Source of the DNA: Amycolatopsis vastitatis
Lineage (GTDB): Bacteria; Actinomycetota; Actinomycetes; Mycobacteriales; Pseudonocardiaceae
Length of the DNA stretch: 64,000 nucleotides
NCBI RefSeq assembly: GCF_002234595.1
Contig: NZ_NMUL01000063.1
Span: 1 to 64,000, forward strand
Reading direction: 5' to 3'
Below the pieces are notes generated by a model. It did no database searches. It was not told the DNA's origin and saw only the letters and a program-made list of their open reading frames with translations. Positions within the stretch are counted from its first letter, which is position 1; the number at the start of each line of letters is the position of its first letter. This document shows, in pieces, positions 50,626 through 60,619 of this stretch. Both the position numbers and the translations under genes were made by a program.

Positions 50626-51036
50626 ATGGGCGAGCGGTCGATGCGGGTCCTGGTGTTCAGCCACAAGCCGGAGGTGCGCGAGGCGATCGTGAACGCGGTC
50701 GGCCGGCGGCCCGCCGCCGATCTGGCGCGCGTGGACTACGTCGAGGCGGCCGGCATCGCCGACGTGCTGTCCGAGGTGGACGCGGGGAACGTGGACCTGG
50801 CGATCCTCGACGGCGAGGCGCAGCCGACCGGCGGCATCGGCCTGTGCCGCCAGCTCAAGAGCGAGATCACCGACTGCCCCCCGATCGTGGTGGCCGTGCG
50901 GCGCCGGGACGACCGGTGGCTGGCGACCTGGTCGCAGGCGGACGCCGTGCTGGTGCACCCGCTGGACCCGCTGACCGCCGCGGAGACCGTCGCCGACGTG
51001 CTGCGCGCGCGACGGGTCCCCGTCGTGAACGGCTGA
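50626..51036 (+). CDS. Response-regulator receiver-like protein
   Basis: 136 residues with a receiver fold (VLVFSHKPEVREAI strand-helix, then LAILDGEAQPTGGIGLCRQL, an acidic cluster and the closing ADAVLVHPLDPLTAAE). The single Asp of ILDGE could be the phosphoacceptor, but no output domain follows and the acidic pair at the N-terminus is missing. It starts at ATG 50626 (GGAGG at 50611). It could be a stand-alone regulator of the neighbouring operon. Similar stand-alone receivers occur in mycobacteria. Confidence 0.65.
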   Translation: MGERSMRVLVFSHKPEVREAIVNAVGRRPAADLARVDYVEAAGIADVLSEVDAGNVDLAILDGEAQPTGGIGLCRQLKSEITDCPPIVVAVRRRDDRWLATWSQADAVLVHPLDPLTAAETVADVLRARRVPVVNG

Positions 51037-51041
51037 GCCCG

Positions 51042-52068
<1,027 letters not shown>

Positions 52069-52076
<8 letters not shown>

Positions 52077-52974
52077 CCCGGGTCACGGCCGGCGGGCCGG
52101 TTTCCGGAGCCGGCTGGGTGCGGCGCTGCGGGGCCAGGGCGGCGGCGAGGACCGCGAGCATGCCCAGCGCTTCCGGCCAGCTCGGGCGGTGGCCGTAGAA
52201 GGCGATGTCGACCAGCACGGCCACCACCGGGTACAGGTAGGACAGCAGCGCCACCGTCGTGGTGGGCAGCTTGCCGATGCTCGCGTAGATCAGCACGTAC
52301 ATGAGTGCCGTGTGGACGGTCCCGAGCAGGACCAGCCAGAGCAGCCCCGAAGTCGTCGTGGGCAGGGGCGTGACGAGCAGCAGGGGTGCGAGCACGAGCG
52401 CACCGACCGTCGTCTGCACGGCGGCCAGCAGGTGCGGGCGGATGTGCTTCAGCTGCTTCGCGACGAATGACGCGCCGGCGTAGAGCACGGCCGCGCCGAG
52501 GGCGAGGCCGATTCCGGCCAGCTGCACGGGTTTGCCGTCCTCACCGTGCGCGGACAGCGAGATCAAGGCCACACCTCCGAACGCGATCCCGGCCCGGACC
52601 AGGTGGCTCTTGGCGAACTTCTCGCCGAGGAACGCCGCCGCCAGGCCGACCAGGATCAGCGGCTGGGTGTGGTAGACGACCGTGCTGACCGAGATCGACG
52701 ACAGCGCGTACGAGGCGAACAGCAGCACCCAGTTGCCGACGAGGAACAGCCCGCCCAGCACCGCCAGCCCGAGGTCGCGGCGGGACGGCCGCCAGGCCTG
52801 CAGCCAGCCGCGGGACAGGCACCAGAGCACCAGCAGCGCGCCGCCGACGAAGCAGCGGGCGAACGCGACGGCCGGGGCGGCCGCGCCGCTTTCGAGGACG
52901 ACCGCGCCGATCGTGCCGGACATCGCCATCGCCGCGGACCACTGCAGGAGCGGGCGGGTTTCCGAGTTCATCAT
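52069..52974 (-). CDS. EamA-family (DMT) metabolite transporter
   Basis: 301 residues with ten predicted membrane helices in two EamA repeats (about 10-140 and 150-290). Such proteins export amino acids, purines or other small metabolites. ATG 52974 is followed by a second ATG. Its promoter is divergent from the AraC-type regulator, with a palindrome between, so the regulator probably controls this exporter. Substrate unknown. Confidence 0.88.
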
Positions 52975-53011
52975 GACGACCAGGTTCGTCGCCCCTCTCG
53001 CTACCGACCAG

Positions 53012-53025
53012 TGTCAGAGGTGACA
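53012..53025. promoter_or_regulatory. Palindromic operator between exporter and AraC-type regulator
   Basis: TGTCA-GAGG-TGACA (53012-53025) is a perfect 5-bp inverted repeat with a 4-nt spacer, about 20 nt upstream of the regulator start and 38 nt upstream of the EamA start. Its location in a 71-nt divergent gap suggests an operator. Confidence 0.45.
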
Positions 53026-53045
53026 ACGACCGCAAAACTTGTGAC

Positions 53046-54017
53046 ATGCTGGCGGCCATGGACGTCAACCGGGTCGCGGTGGTGCTCGCCGACCGTGTTT
53101 CGCCGTTCGAGCTGGGTGTCGCGTGCGAGGTGTTCGGCACCGACCGCAGCGCCGACGGCATCGACGGCTGGGACTTCGCCGTGTGCTCACCAGGCGGCGG
53201 CGCCGTCGAGAGCTGGTCGGGCTTCGGGCTGTCCGGCCTCCGCGACCTGGACTTCGCGGCTTCGGCGGACCTGCTGATCGTGCCGACGTGCGCGCCCCGG
53301 ACCGCGCCGCCGCCGCCACCGGTGCTGGACGTCCTGCGCGACGCGGCCGGGCGCGGGGCGTGGGTGGCGGGGTTCTGCGCGGGCGTGTTCTCCCTCGGCT
53401 ACGCGGGCCTGCTCGACGGCCGCCGGTGCACGGTCCACTGGGTGTACGAGGCGGAGTTCCGGCAGCGCTTCCCGGCCGCCGAGGTGGACCCGCAGGCGCT
53501 GTACGCCGACGACGGCGGCATCCTGACCAGCGCGGGCACGGTCGCGGCGGTCGACCTGTGCCTGCACCTGGTCCGCCGGCTGCGCGGTGTCGCGGCGGCC
53601 ACGGCCCTGGCGCGGCGGATGGTGGCGGCCCCGCACCGCGCGGGCGGGCAGGCGCAGTTCGTCCAGGCCCCGGTCCCGGCCACGGCGGCGGCCGACGACG
53701 CGGTCGTCGCGGAGGCCCTGGAGTGGGTCGAGCGACGCCTCGACCAGCCGTTCACGGTGGCGGAACTGGCCCGGCGCAGCGGCTTGGGCGAGCGCACGTT
53801 CCTGCGCCGCTTCTCGGCGGCGACCGGGACCACGCCGCACCGGTGGCTGACCGAGCGGCGGCTGGACCGCGCCCAGGCCCTGCTGGAAGAGGGGCGCCTT
53901 TCGGTGGAGGACATCGCGACGGCGTGCGGGTACGCCTCGGCGGCCGCACTACGACACCAGTTCAGCCGGCTGCGGGGCACGAGCCCGTCGTCCTACCGGG
54001 CGGCCTTCCGCGGCTGA
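53046..54017 (+). CDS. GlxA/FtrA-type AraC-family regulator with DJ-1/PfpI domain
   Basis: 323 residues. An N-terminal DJ-1/PfpI (GATase1-like) domain (about 1-190) with the nucleophile-elbow Cys in AGFCAGVFSL is followed by two AraC helix-turn-helix motifs (about 215-320; ARRSGLGERTFLRRF and IATACGYASAAALRHQF). ATG 53046 or ATG 53058 could be the start. It is divergent from an EamA exporter and probably regulates it. A perfect palindromic element follows the stop by 4 nt. Confidence 0.85.
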   Translation: MLAAMDVNRVAVVLADRVSPFELGVACEVFGTDRSADGIDGWDFAVCSPGGGAVESWSGFGLSGLRDLDFAASADLLIVPTCAPRTAPPPPPVLDVLRDAAGRGAWVAGFCAGVFSLGYAGLLDGRRCTVHWVYEAEFRQRFPAAEVDPQALYADDGGILTSAGTVAAVDLCLHLVRRLRGVAAATALARRMVAAPHRAGGQAQFVQAPVPATAAADDAVVAEALEWVERRLDQPFTVAELARRSGLGERTFLRRFSAATGTTPHRWLTERRLDRAQALLEEGRLSVEDIATACGYASAAALRHQFSRLRGTSPSSYRAAFRG

Positions 54018-54020
54018 AAC

Positions 54021-54073
54021 GTCATGAACGACTCTTTCCTGTCATCGGATGACAGGAAAGAGTCGTTCATGAC
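54021..54073. repeat. Perfect 53-nt palindromic element
   Basis: Arms 54021-54046 and 54048-54073 (26 nt each, central G) are exactly complementary. Each begins with the word TCATGAACGACTC or its reverse. It starts 4 nt after the stop codon of the AraC-type regulator and before the convergent ctaF gene. The shared word and 30-nt spacing match the elements at 25017 and 32127. Confidence 0.85.
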
Positions 54074-54144
54074 ATTCGGGGCATCCGCTCGGACACGAAA
54101 CCGGCCGCCACACCGAAGTGCGACGGCCGGTTTCGGAGGAAACG

Positions 54145-54564
54145 TCAGTCGTGCGACGGGCCCGTGTGGTACTCGAACACCAGCCCGCCGATCGTGATGA
54201 GCAGCGCGACCAGCGCGATGACCAGCAGCCAGATGTGGAAGAACGCCAGCGCGACGGCGCCGAGGGCGGCGGTGGCCGCCATGCCGATCGGCCAGTAGCT
54301 GCCCGGGCTGAAGAAGCCCAGCTCGCCCGCGCCGTCGCTGATTTCCGCGTCCTCGCGGTCCTCCGGGCGCGGCTCGATGCGGCGCGCGACGAACTGCATG
54401 TAGCTGCCCGCCAGGAACGCCAGGCCACCGGTCAGGAACAGCGCGACGATGCCGACCGGCTCGGGCCCGTGGGTCGCGGCCGCCGCGGTCCACACCCAGT
54501 ACACGGCCGCCATGAACACGGCGAAGATCGCCACGATGAAGAAGATGCGGGCTTCGACCTTCAT
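54145..54564 (-). CDS. ctaF: Cytochrome c oxidase subunit IV
   Basis: 139 residues with four membrane helices (two at the N-terminus, about 8-28 and 38-58, two near 95-135), the small actinobacterial subunit IV. It follows ctaC by 32 nt on the same strand. The C-terminal HTGPSHD is acidic. It stabilises the aa3 oxidase. Confidence 0.92.
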   Translation of the reverse strand: MKVEARIFFIVAIFAVFMAAVYWVWTAAAATHGPEPVGIVALFLTGGLAFLAGSYMQFVARRIEPRPEDREDAEISDGAGELGFFSPGSYWPIGMAATAALGAVALAFFHIWLLVIALVALLITIGGLVFEYHTGPSHD

Positions 54565-54596
54565 GGGTCTTTCCTACTCCTTGTACGGCTTGGCTG

Positions 54597-55541
54597 TCAG
54601 TTGGACGCGGTCCGTGCCGTGCGGTCGGTGTTGAACGGCTGGGTGGTCACCGCGTGCGGGGTGCACAGCTCGCCGCAGTTCATCTTCGCCAGCGCCTCGG
54701 CCGCGGTGAACGTCTGGCCGGTGGCCGGGTTCACCTGCTTGCGCAGCGCGATGTACTGGTCGAACTTGTCCGCCGACAGCGCGCGGACCTCGAAGTTCAT
54801 CACCGAGTGGTAGGTGCCGCACAGCTCCGCGCACCGGCCGACGAAGGAGCCTTCGCGGTCGATCTTGTTCTGGAAGGAGCTGTCCTGGTTGTTCTTGTCC
54901 GGGTTCGGGAAGACGTCCCGCTTGAAGTGGAACTCCGGCACCCAGAAGGAGTGGATGACGTCGGTGGAGACCAGGTCGTACTGGATGGTCTTGCCGACCG
55001 GGAGCACCAGCAGCGGGATCTCGCCCGACGAGCCGACCGTGCTGACCTGGCCGCTGCCGTCCGGCTTCGCCGCGTTGGCGTCCTCGTACTTGAACTCCCA
55101 GTTCCACTGGAAGGCGACGACCTGGACCTTGACGTCCGGGTTGTCGACCTTGTCGAGGACCTTCGACTCCGTCGTCGCGGTGAAGAAGAACAGGACGCAG
55201 ACCATGATCGTCGGGACGACGACCGTGAACAGCTCGAGCGGGATGTTGTACTGGAACTGCCGGGGCAGCTCCTCCGGCTCGCCGTCGGCGGTCTTCTTCT
55301 TGCGGTGGAACGTCGCGGTCCAGAAGATCAGGCCCCACACGATGATGCCGACGGCCAGCGCGGCCACCACGGCCCAGGTCCACAGCGTGCGCATCTGCTC
55401 GGCCTGGTGCGTGACGCCGACCGGCCAGCCGAACCGCAGGATCTCGTCGCCGGAGCAGCCCGTCGCGGTCAACGCGACCAGCACGGCCAGCGCGGCTACA
55501 CGCGCGGTCCGCTTCCCCAGGGTGCGCTCGGGTTGTCCCAC
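54597..55541 (-). CDS. ctaC: Cytochrome c oxidase subunit II
   Basis: 314 residues, lipoprotein-type (lipobox LTATGC), with two membrane helices and a CuA domain: the ligand set includes His in DVIHSFW and CAELCGTYH with Cys, Glu and His, then Met. It receives electrons from the bc1 complex. GTG 55541 is favoured (GCGAGG close upstream); GTG 55559 is an alternative. It precedes ctaF; ctaD (subunit I) is not in the window. Confidence 0.95.
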   Translation of the reverse strand: MGQPERTLGKRTARVAALAVLVALTATGCSGDEILRFGWPVGVTHQAEQMRTLWTWAVVAALAVGIIVWGLIFWTATFHRKKKTADGEPEELPRQFQYNIPLELFTVVVPTIMVCVLFFFTATTESKVLDKVDNPDVKVQVVAFQWNWEFKYEDANAAKPDGSGQVSTVGSSGEIPLLVLPVGKTIQYDLVSTDVIHSFWVPEFHFKRDVFPNPDKNNQDSSFQNKIDREGSFVGRCAELCGTYHSVMNFEVRALSADKFDQYIALRKQVNPATGQTFTAAEALAKMNCGELCTPHAVTTQPFNTDRTARTASN

Positions 55542-55723
55542 TGCGCCTCGCCCTTTCACCCAGAGCCTCCTACGACCGATCTTTGTGACAGCCGGACTCT
55601 AGCCGAGTTGGCCCATCCTGCTGACCAAGGGGTAACCATCGACGTGCGTGTTACTCGCCACGGCCTGCCCGGCATACTGGGGCCTTCCCAGCCCGATGAC
55701 GCCCTGAAGGTGTGTGAGTACCC

Positions 55724-57658
55724 GTGTGCGGCCTGCTTGGACTGATCTGCGCGACCGAGACCGGCGCGGCGAACGCGCGTGAAGCCGTCGGCGCGGCCAT
55801 GCGCTGCCAGCGCCACCGCGGCCCCGACGAGCAGGACACCTGGGCCGACGCCGAAGTCGTCTACGGCTTCAACCGCCTCGCCTTCATCGACGTCGAGCAC
55901 GCGCACCAGCCGCTGGTCTGGGGCCCGCCGGAGGCGCCGGGCCGGTACACGATGAACTTCAACGGCGAGATCTACAACTACCTGGAGCTGCGCGCGGAGC
56001 TGGCCGAAAAGCACGGCGCGAAGTTCGAGACCGAGGGCGACGGCGAGGCCATCGTCGCCGGCTTCCACTACCTGGGCGCCGACTGGGTCAAGCGGCTGCG
56101 CGGGATGTTCGCCTTCATGATCTGGGACTCGCAGGAGAAGGTCGTCTTCGGCGCGCGGGACCCGTTCGGGATCAAGCCGCTGTACTACGCGGCCGGGTCC
56201 GGCGGGGTGGCGTTCTCCAGCGAGAAGAAGAGCCTGCTGGAGCTGACGGACGTCCTCGGCGTCGGTCAGGAGCTGGACCGCACGGCGCTGCAGCACTACC
56301 TGGTCCTTCAGTACGTGCCCGAGCCCGAGTCGCTGCACACGGCGATCCGGCGCGTGGAGTCCGGCACGTCGTTCGAGGTGGCCCCCGGCGGTGAGGTGAA
56401 GTTCACCCGCTACTTCCACCCGCGGTTCGCGGCGAAGCCGGTCAACGGGCCCGCCGAGGCGGAAGAGCTGTACCAGCGCATCGCCGACGTGATGCGCGAC
56501 TCGGTCGGCAAGCACATGATCTCCGACCCGGACGTCACCGTGGGCGCCTTCCTGTCCGGCGGCATCGACTCCACGGCCACTTGCACGCTGGCCAAGGAGC
56601 ACAACCCGAACCTGATCGCGTTCACCACCGGGTTCGAGCGCGAGGGCTACTCCGAGGTCGACGTCGCCGCCGAGACGGCCGCCGCGATCGGCGTGAAGCA
56701 CGTGGTCCGCACGGTGTCGGCGGACGAGATGATGGAGCTGCTCCCGCTCATCGTCTGGTACCTCGACGACCCGGTGGCCGACCCGGCGCTGGTCCCGCTG
56801 TGGTTCATCGCCCGCGAAGCCCGCAAGCACGTCAAGGCGGTGCTCTCGGGCGAGGGCGCGGACGAGCTGTTCGGCGGCTACACCGTCTACAACGAGCCGA
56901 TCTCGCTGGCGCCGTTCGAGAAGATGCCGGGCAGCGTGCGGAAGCTGCTGGGCAAGGTCTCCACGAAGATCCCGGAGGGCACCCGCGGCAAGGACCTGCT
57001 GCGCCGCGGCGCGCTGCCGCTGGAGGACCGCTACTACGGCAACGCCCGCAACTTCCGCGACAACCAGCTGCGCGCGGTCCTGCGCACCTACCGGGAAGGC
57101 GTCGGCTTCAAGGACGTCACGGCGCAGTGGTACGACGTCTCCCGCGGCTGGGACCCGGTGGCCCGGATGCAGCACGTCGACCTCTACACGTGGCTGCGCG
57201 GCGACATCCTCGTCAAGGCCGACAAGGTCACCATGGCGAACTCGCTCGAGCTGCGGGTGCCGTTCCTCGACCCCGAGGTGTTCAAGGTGGCGGCGAGCGT
57301 CCCGCTGGACCAGAAGCTCACGCACGGCACCACGAAGTACGCGCTGCGCCAGGCGCTCGCGAAGATCATCCCGGCGCACGTGCTGAACCGGCGCAAGCTC
57401 GGCTTCCCGGTGCCGATCCGGCTGTGGCTGCGCAACGAGATGTACGACTGGGCCAAGGGCATCATCAACGACTCGAAGACCGACGAGCTGCTGGACAAGA
57501 AGGCCGTGCTCGCGATGCTGGACGAGCACAAGGAGGGCCAGCTGGACCGCAGCCGCCAGCTGTGGGCGCTGCTGGTCTTCATGCTGTGGCACGGCATCTT
57601 CGTCGAGCACCGCATCAAGCCCGAGATCCCGGAGCCGGTCTACCCGGTCAAGCTCTGA
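55724..57658 (+). CDS. asnB: Glutamine-hydrolysing asparagine synthetase
   Basis: 644 residues. The N-terminal glutaminase domain begins with the nucleophile Cys2 (after GTG-encoded Met), then RGPDEQ and NGEIYNY. The C-terminal synthetase domain has the ATP loop SGGIDS and the SGEGADELFGGY motif. It is divergent from ctaC, the order found in mycobacteria. In those organisms a homologue also amidates cell-wall precursors (AsnB/LtsA type), so a cell-wall role is possible here. Confidence 0.93.
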   Translation: MCGLLGLICATETGAANAREAVGAAMRCQRHRGPDEQDTWADAEVVYGFNRLAFIDVEHAHQPLVWGPPEAPGRYTMNFNGEIYNYLELRAELAEKHGAKFETEGDGEAIVAGFHYLGADWVKRLRGMFAFMIWDSQEKVVFGARDPFGIKPLYYAAGSGGVAFSSEKKSLLELTDVLGVGQELDRTALQHYLVLQYVPEPESLHTAIRRVESGTSFEVAPGGEVKFTRYFHPRFAAKPVNGPAEAEELYQRIADVMRDSVGKHMISDPDVTVGAFLSGGIDSTATCTLAKEHNPNLIAFTTGFEREGYSEVDVAAETAAAIGVKHVVRTVSADEMMELLPLIVWYLDDPVADPALVPLWFIAREARKHVKAVLSGEGADELFGGYTVYNEPISLAPFEKMPGSVRKLLGKVSTKIPEGTRGKDLLRRGALPLEDRYYGNARNFRDNQLRAVLRTYREGVGFKDVTAQWYDVSRGWDPVARMQHVDLYTWLRGDILVKADKVTMANSLELRVPFLDPEVFKVAASVPLDQKLTHGTTKYALRQALAKIIPAHVLNRRKLGFPVPIRLWLRNEMYDWAKGIINDSKTDELLDKKAVLAMLDEHKEGQLDRSRQLWALLVFMLWHGIFVEHRIKPEIPEPVYPVKL

Positions 57659-57660
57659 CC

Positions 57661-57696
57661 GTGAAGGCGGCCCCACCGGCGCGGGGCCGCCTTCAC
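57661..57696. terminator. Terminator after asnB
   Basis: A perfect 14-bp stem (57661-57674 with 57683-57696, 8-nt loop) starts 2 nt after the asnB stop codon and lies just before the convergent lectin fragment. It can serve both directions. Confidence 0.75.
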
Positions 57697-57703
57697 CGGC
57701 GCG

Positions 57704-58039
57704 TCAGTGCCACCACTGGTTGGTGCCGCCCGCGACGAAGTCCCACAGCTGGACCGCCGTGCCGTTCGTCCCACCGGTGGCGGCCTCGAGGTACCGCTTG
57801 GTGACGATGTTCTCGAACCGGTAGTAGCCCTCGGGGTTGCGGGTGACGTAGAACGCCTCGACCGCGGTGTTCCCGCACGGCCCGACCCACATCGGGGCGC
57901 CGTTCCGCCCGATGTCGTCCCGCGGGCCGAGGCAGCCGCCGGTTGTCCCCCTCGTCGGAGATCCGCCCCATGGCGGTCTCTCGACCGCCATCTTCCGTGC
58001 GAGGCAGGTCTCCGTCGAGCAAGTGTCCCGTCGTGGCAA
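57704..58039 (-). pseudogene. Ricin-type beta-trefoil lectin fragment
   Basis: The last 75 residues carry a ricin-type pattern: GGCLGPRDD, a YRFENIVTKRYLE stretch, and QLWDFVAGGTNQWWH with the QxW-like ending. Only about two of the three trefoil repeats are present, there is no signal peptide, and the start is unclear; the region upstream in frame is unlike a lectin. It follows the PfkB kinase by 9 nt. It looks like the remnant of a secreted lectin gene, possibly left after a deletion. Confidence 0.5.
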
Positions 58040-58048
58040 AAACGCAGG

Positions 58049-59041
58049 TCAGGCGGCGGGCAGGACCGCCGAGATCTCCTCCGCCGCGTCCGGGCCGAAG
58101 GCTTCGCCGATGCGGGCGAGCGCGTCGGCTCGGTCGAACGTCCACTCCTGCGTGCCCACCGTCTCCAGCACCAGCACCGCGATCAGCGAGCCGAGCTGGG
58201 CCGCGCGCTCGACACCGAGGCCACCGTCGAGGGCGGCCAGGAAGCCCGCGCGGAAGCCGTCGCCGACGCCGGTCGGGTCGGCCTTGGCGCGCTCGGGGAC
58301 CGCGCCGATCTGCAGGGCGACGCCGTCGGCGCCGACGATCTCGACGCCCTTCTCCCCCAGCGTCGTGATCCGCATGCCGACGTGGCCGAGGACGTCGGCC
58401 TCGGTCCAGCCGGTCTTCTGGAGCAGCAGCTCCCACTCGTAGTCGTTGCTGAACAGGTACTTGGCGCCGGCGACGAACTCGCGCGCCTGCTCGCCCGTCA
58501 TCCGGGCCAGCTGCTGCGACGGGTCGACCGCGAAGGTGTACCCGCGCTGCCGGCACTCCGCGGCGTGGCGGATCATGCCCTCGGGGTCGTCCGGGCTGAT
58601 CAGCACCAGGCTCAGCGCGCCGGCGCGCTCGGCGATCGGCTGCAGCTCGATGTTGCGGGACTCGGCCATCGCGCCGGCGTAGAACGTCGCGATCTGGCAG
58701 AGGTCCTCGTCGGTCGTGCACACGAACCGCGCGGTGTGCGCGACCTCGGAGACGTGCACCCCGGACGTGTCCACGCCGTGGCGCTCCAGCCAGGAGCGGT
58801 AGTCGGCGAAGTCGGCACCCACGGCACCCACGAGCACCGGCTGGACGCCGAGCACGCCGAGGCCGAACGCGATGTTCGCGCCGATGCCGCCGCGCCGGAC
58901 CACCAGGTCGTCGGCGAGGAAGCTCAGCGAGACCCGGTGCAGCTGCTCGGCGACCAGCTGCTCGGCGAACCTGCCCGGGAAATGCATGAGGTGGTCGGTC
59001 GCGATACTGCCGGACACCGCGATCCTGGCCCTGTCTGCCAC
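58049..59041 (-). CDS. PfkB-family kinase, adenosine kinase-like
   Basis: 330 residues with the PfkB signatures: the N-terminal GGIGANIAFGL and the C-terminal DPTGVGDGFRAGF with the catalytic Asp. By position next to asnB and by the mycobacterial order (Rv2202c), it is probably an adenosine kinase (AdoK), which phosphorylates adenosine to AMP. GTG 59041 has AAGGAGC upstream; a start upstream (59068) is less likely. Substrate specificity is inferred. Confidence 0.85.
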   Translation of the reverse strand: MADRARIAVSGSIATDHLMHFPGRFAEQLVAEQLHRVSLSFLADDLVVRRGGIGANIAFGLGVLGVQPVLVGAVGADFADYRSWLERHGVDTSGVHVSEVAHTARFVCTTDEDLCQIATFYAGAMAESRNIELQPIAERAGALSLVLISPDDPEGMIRHAAECRQRGYTFAVDPSQQLARMTGEQAREFVAGAKYLFSNDYEWELLLQKTGWTEADVLGHVGMRITTLGEKGVEIVGADGVALQIGAVPERAKADPTGVGDGFRAGFLAALDGGLGVERAAQLGSLIAVLVLETVGTQEWTFDRADALARIGEAFGPDAAEEISAVLPAA

Positions 59042-59188
59042 CGGCTGCTCCTTCGTGTTCGGCCTCACGGCAAAAGGCGCGAAGTTACCACCGGGTCATG
59101 ACCCATCCGGGTAGTTCGCGCGTACCACCCGACACTACCGGCTGGTACTCCTTTCCCAGTCGAGTCGCGATCAATAGCGTTACGAATC

Positions 59189-59359
59189 GTGAACGCCGTC
59201 ACCGAACCCGAAACCCTGTCCGAGCTGATCGCCGACTGCGCGCTCATCCCGGCAACGCTGCAGGCCGAGAGCCTGGAGCTGCCCCGTGTCACGGCCAAGC
59301 CGTGGCAAGTCGACGAAGCGTGCCACGCCCAGGTGGCCGAGCTCGGCGCCTACGTCTGA
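59189..59359 (+). CDS. Small protein, 56 aa, probably leaderless
   Basis: 56 residues starting with GTG 59189 and ending with TGA 59357. The sequence is acidic and helical, with SELIADCALI and VDEACHAQVAELGAYV, and has two Cys. TAGCGT at 59175-59180 could be a -10 box, which would put the transcription start at the start codon, so the mRNA would be leaderless. It ends at a bidirectional terminator before the HesB gene. Family not recognised; its independence from the neighbours suggests it is real. Confidence 0.55.
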   Translation: MNAVTEPETLSELIADCALIPATLQAESLELPRVTAKPWQVDEACHAQVAELGAYV

Positions 59360-59377
59360 GAATTTCCGCAGCAAGCG

Positions 59378-59414
59378 AGAAGGCCCCGCCTCCTTTCGGG
59401 AGGCGGGGCCTTCT
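59378..59414. terminator. Bidirectional terminator
   Basis: A perfect 16-bp stem (59378-59393 with 59399-59414, 5-nt loop) lies between the convergent small gene (stop 59359) and the HesB-like gene (stop 59432). The stem ends in TTCT rightward and TTCTC leftward, giving short T-tracts. Confidence 0.85.
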
Positions 59415-59431
59415 CGTCCGGCGCGGGTGGC

Positions 59432-59809
59432 TCAGTGGAACGAGTCGCCGCAGGCGCAGGAGCCGGTCGCGTTCGGGTTGTCGATCGTGAAGCCCTGCTT
59501 CTCGATCGTGTCCACGAAGTCGATGACGGCTTCCGACACGTACGGCGCGCTCATCCGGTCCACGGCGACCTTGAGGCCGTCGAAGTCGCGGAACAGGTCG
59601 CCGTCGAGCGTGCGCTCGTCGAAGAACAGCTGGTAGCGCAGGCCCGCGCAGCCACCGGGCTGGACAGCGATGCGCAGGTGCATGTCGTCGCGGCCCTCCT
59701 GCTCGAGCAGGGCCTTCGCCTTGGAAGCCGCGGCGTCGGTCAACGTGACGCCGTGGGTCTCCTCGGCGGTCTCGGCCTGCGTCGCGCCGGCGTGCTCAGC
59801 GGTCGTCAT
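59432..59809 (-). CDS. HesB/IscA-family iron-sulfur carrier
   Basis: 125 residues of A-type carrier. The three conserved Cys are Cys54 (PGGCAG) and Cys118/Cys120 (SCACG) at the C-terminus. It has the usual LTDAAASKAKALLE opening. ATG 59809 has AGGGAG upstream. It delivers Fe-S clusters to target proteins; in this genome, BioB, NadA and the Rieske protein are possible clients. The same gene lies near the bc1 cluster in mycobacteria (Rv2204c). Confidence 0.92.
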   Translation of the reverse strand: MTTAEHAGATQAETAEETHGVTLTDAAASKAKALLEQEGRDDMHLRIAVQPGGCAGLRYQLFFDERTLDGDLFRDFDGLKVAVDRMSAPYVSEAVIDFVDTIEKQGFTIDNPNATGSCACGDSFH

Positions 59810-59955
59810 GGCACTCCCTCTAAGTTCGAACTCGCTACGGACACTCCTGGTGCTGACGTCTTCAACACCCCGGAAGTCCGATCTGTTCCCCCACCATCGT
59901 CGCACATGGATCGACCTGGTGAACGGCGGCGTGACGCCTGCAATATCCTGGTGAG

Positions 59956-60606
59956 GTGAGGTTCCTGCGCCGAAGCACCACAGACACCGCCGCCGACGAG
60001 CCGGAGACGGCGGACACCGTCGACGTCGCCGGCAAGGCGTACACGCCCGGTAAGGGCAAGGCTACGCCGAAGCGCCGTGATGCGGAGGCGAAGCGGCGCG
60101 GCCCGGTGGCGCCACCGCCCACCACCATGCGCGAGGCGATGAAGCGCAACAAGGAACTGCGGAAGGCCAACCCGCAGAGCAAGGAAGAACGCCGGGCGGC
60201 GACGAAGGCCCGCCGCGACGCCATGATGCGGGGTGACGACAGCGTCCTGCCGGCGCGTGACCGCGGGCCGGTCAAGGCGTACGTCCGCGACCTGGTCGAC
60301 AGCAGGCGCAACCTGCTCGGCCTGTTCATGCCGATGGCCGTCTTGGTGTTCCTGTCGCTCACGTTGCAGGGGTTCCCCCAGGTGCAGACGACCATCACGT
60401 TGCTGTGCACGGTGATGCTGCTGGTGATGGCGATCGAAGGCTTCGTGAACGGCCGCAAGATCGTGAAGCTGGTGCGGGAGAAGTTCCCGAAGGAGACGGT
60501 GAGCGGCCGGACGATCGGCATGTACGCCTTCGTCCGGGCCTCCCAGATCCGGCCGCTGCGGGTGCCGAAGCCGCGGCTGAAGCCGGGCGACCCGATCCCG
60601 AACTGA
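59956..60606 (+). CDS. DUF3043 membrane protein
   Basis: 216 residues. A basic, Lys/Arg-rich cytoplasmic N-terminal half (about 1-120) is followed by two membrane helices (about 118-138 and 142-162) and a basic tail ending LKPGDPIPN. This is the layout of actinobacterial DUF3043 proteins, whose function is unknown. GTG 59956 is used. It is divergent from the HesB-like gene, an arrangement also seen in mycobacteria. It is followed by a good terminator. Confidence 0.8.
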   Translation: MRFLRRSTTDTAADEPETADTVDVAGKAYTPGKGKATPKRRDAEAKRRGPVAPPPTTMREAMKRNKELRKANPQSKEERRAATKARRDAMMRGDDSVLPARDRGPVKAYVRDLVDSRRNLLGLFMPMAVLVFLSLTLQGFPQVQTTITLLCTVMLLVMAIEGFVNGRKIVKLVREKFPKETVSGRTIGMYAFVRASQIRPLRVPKPRLKPGDPIPN

Positions 60607-60619
60607 GCTGGTTTCCGAG

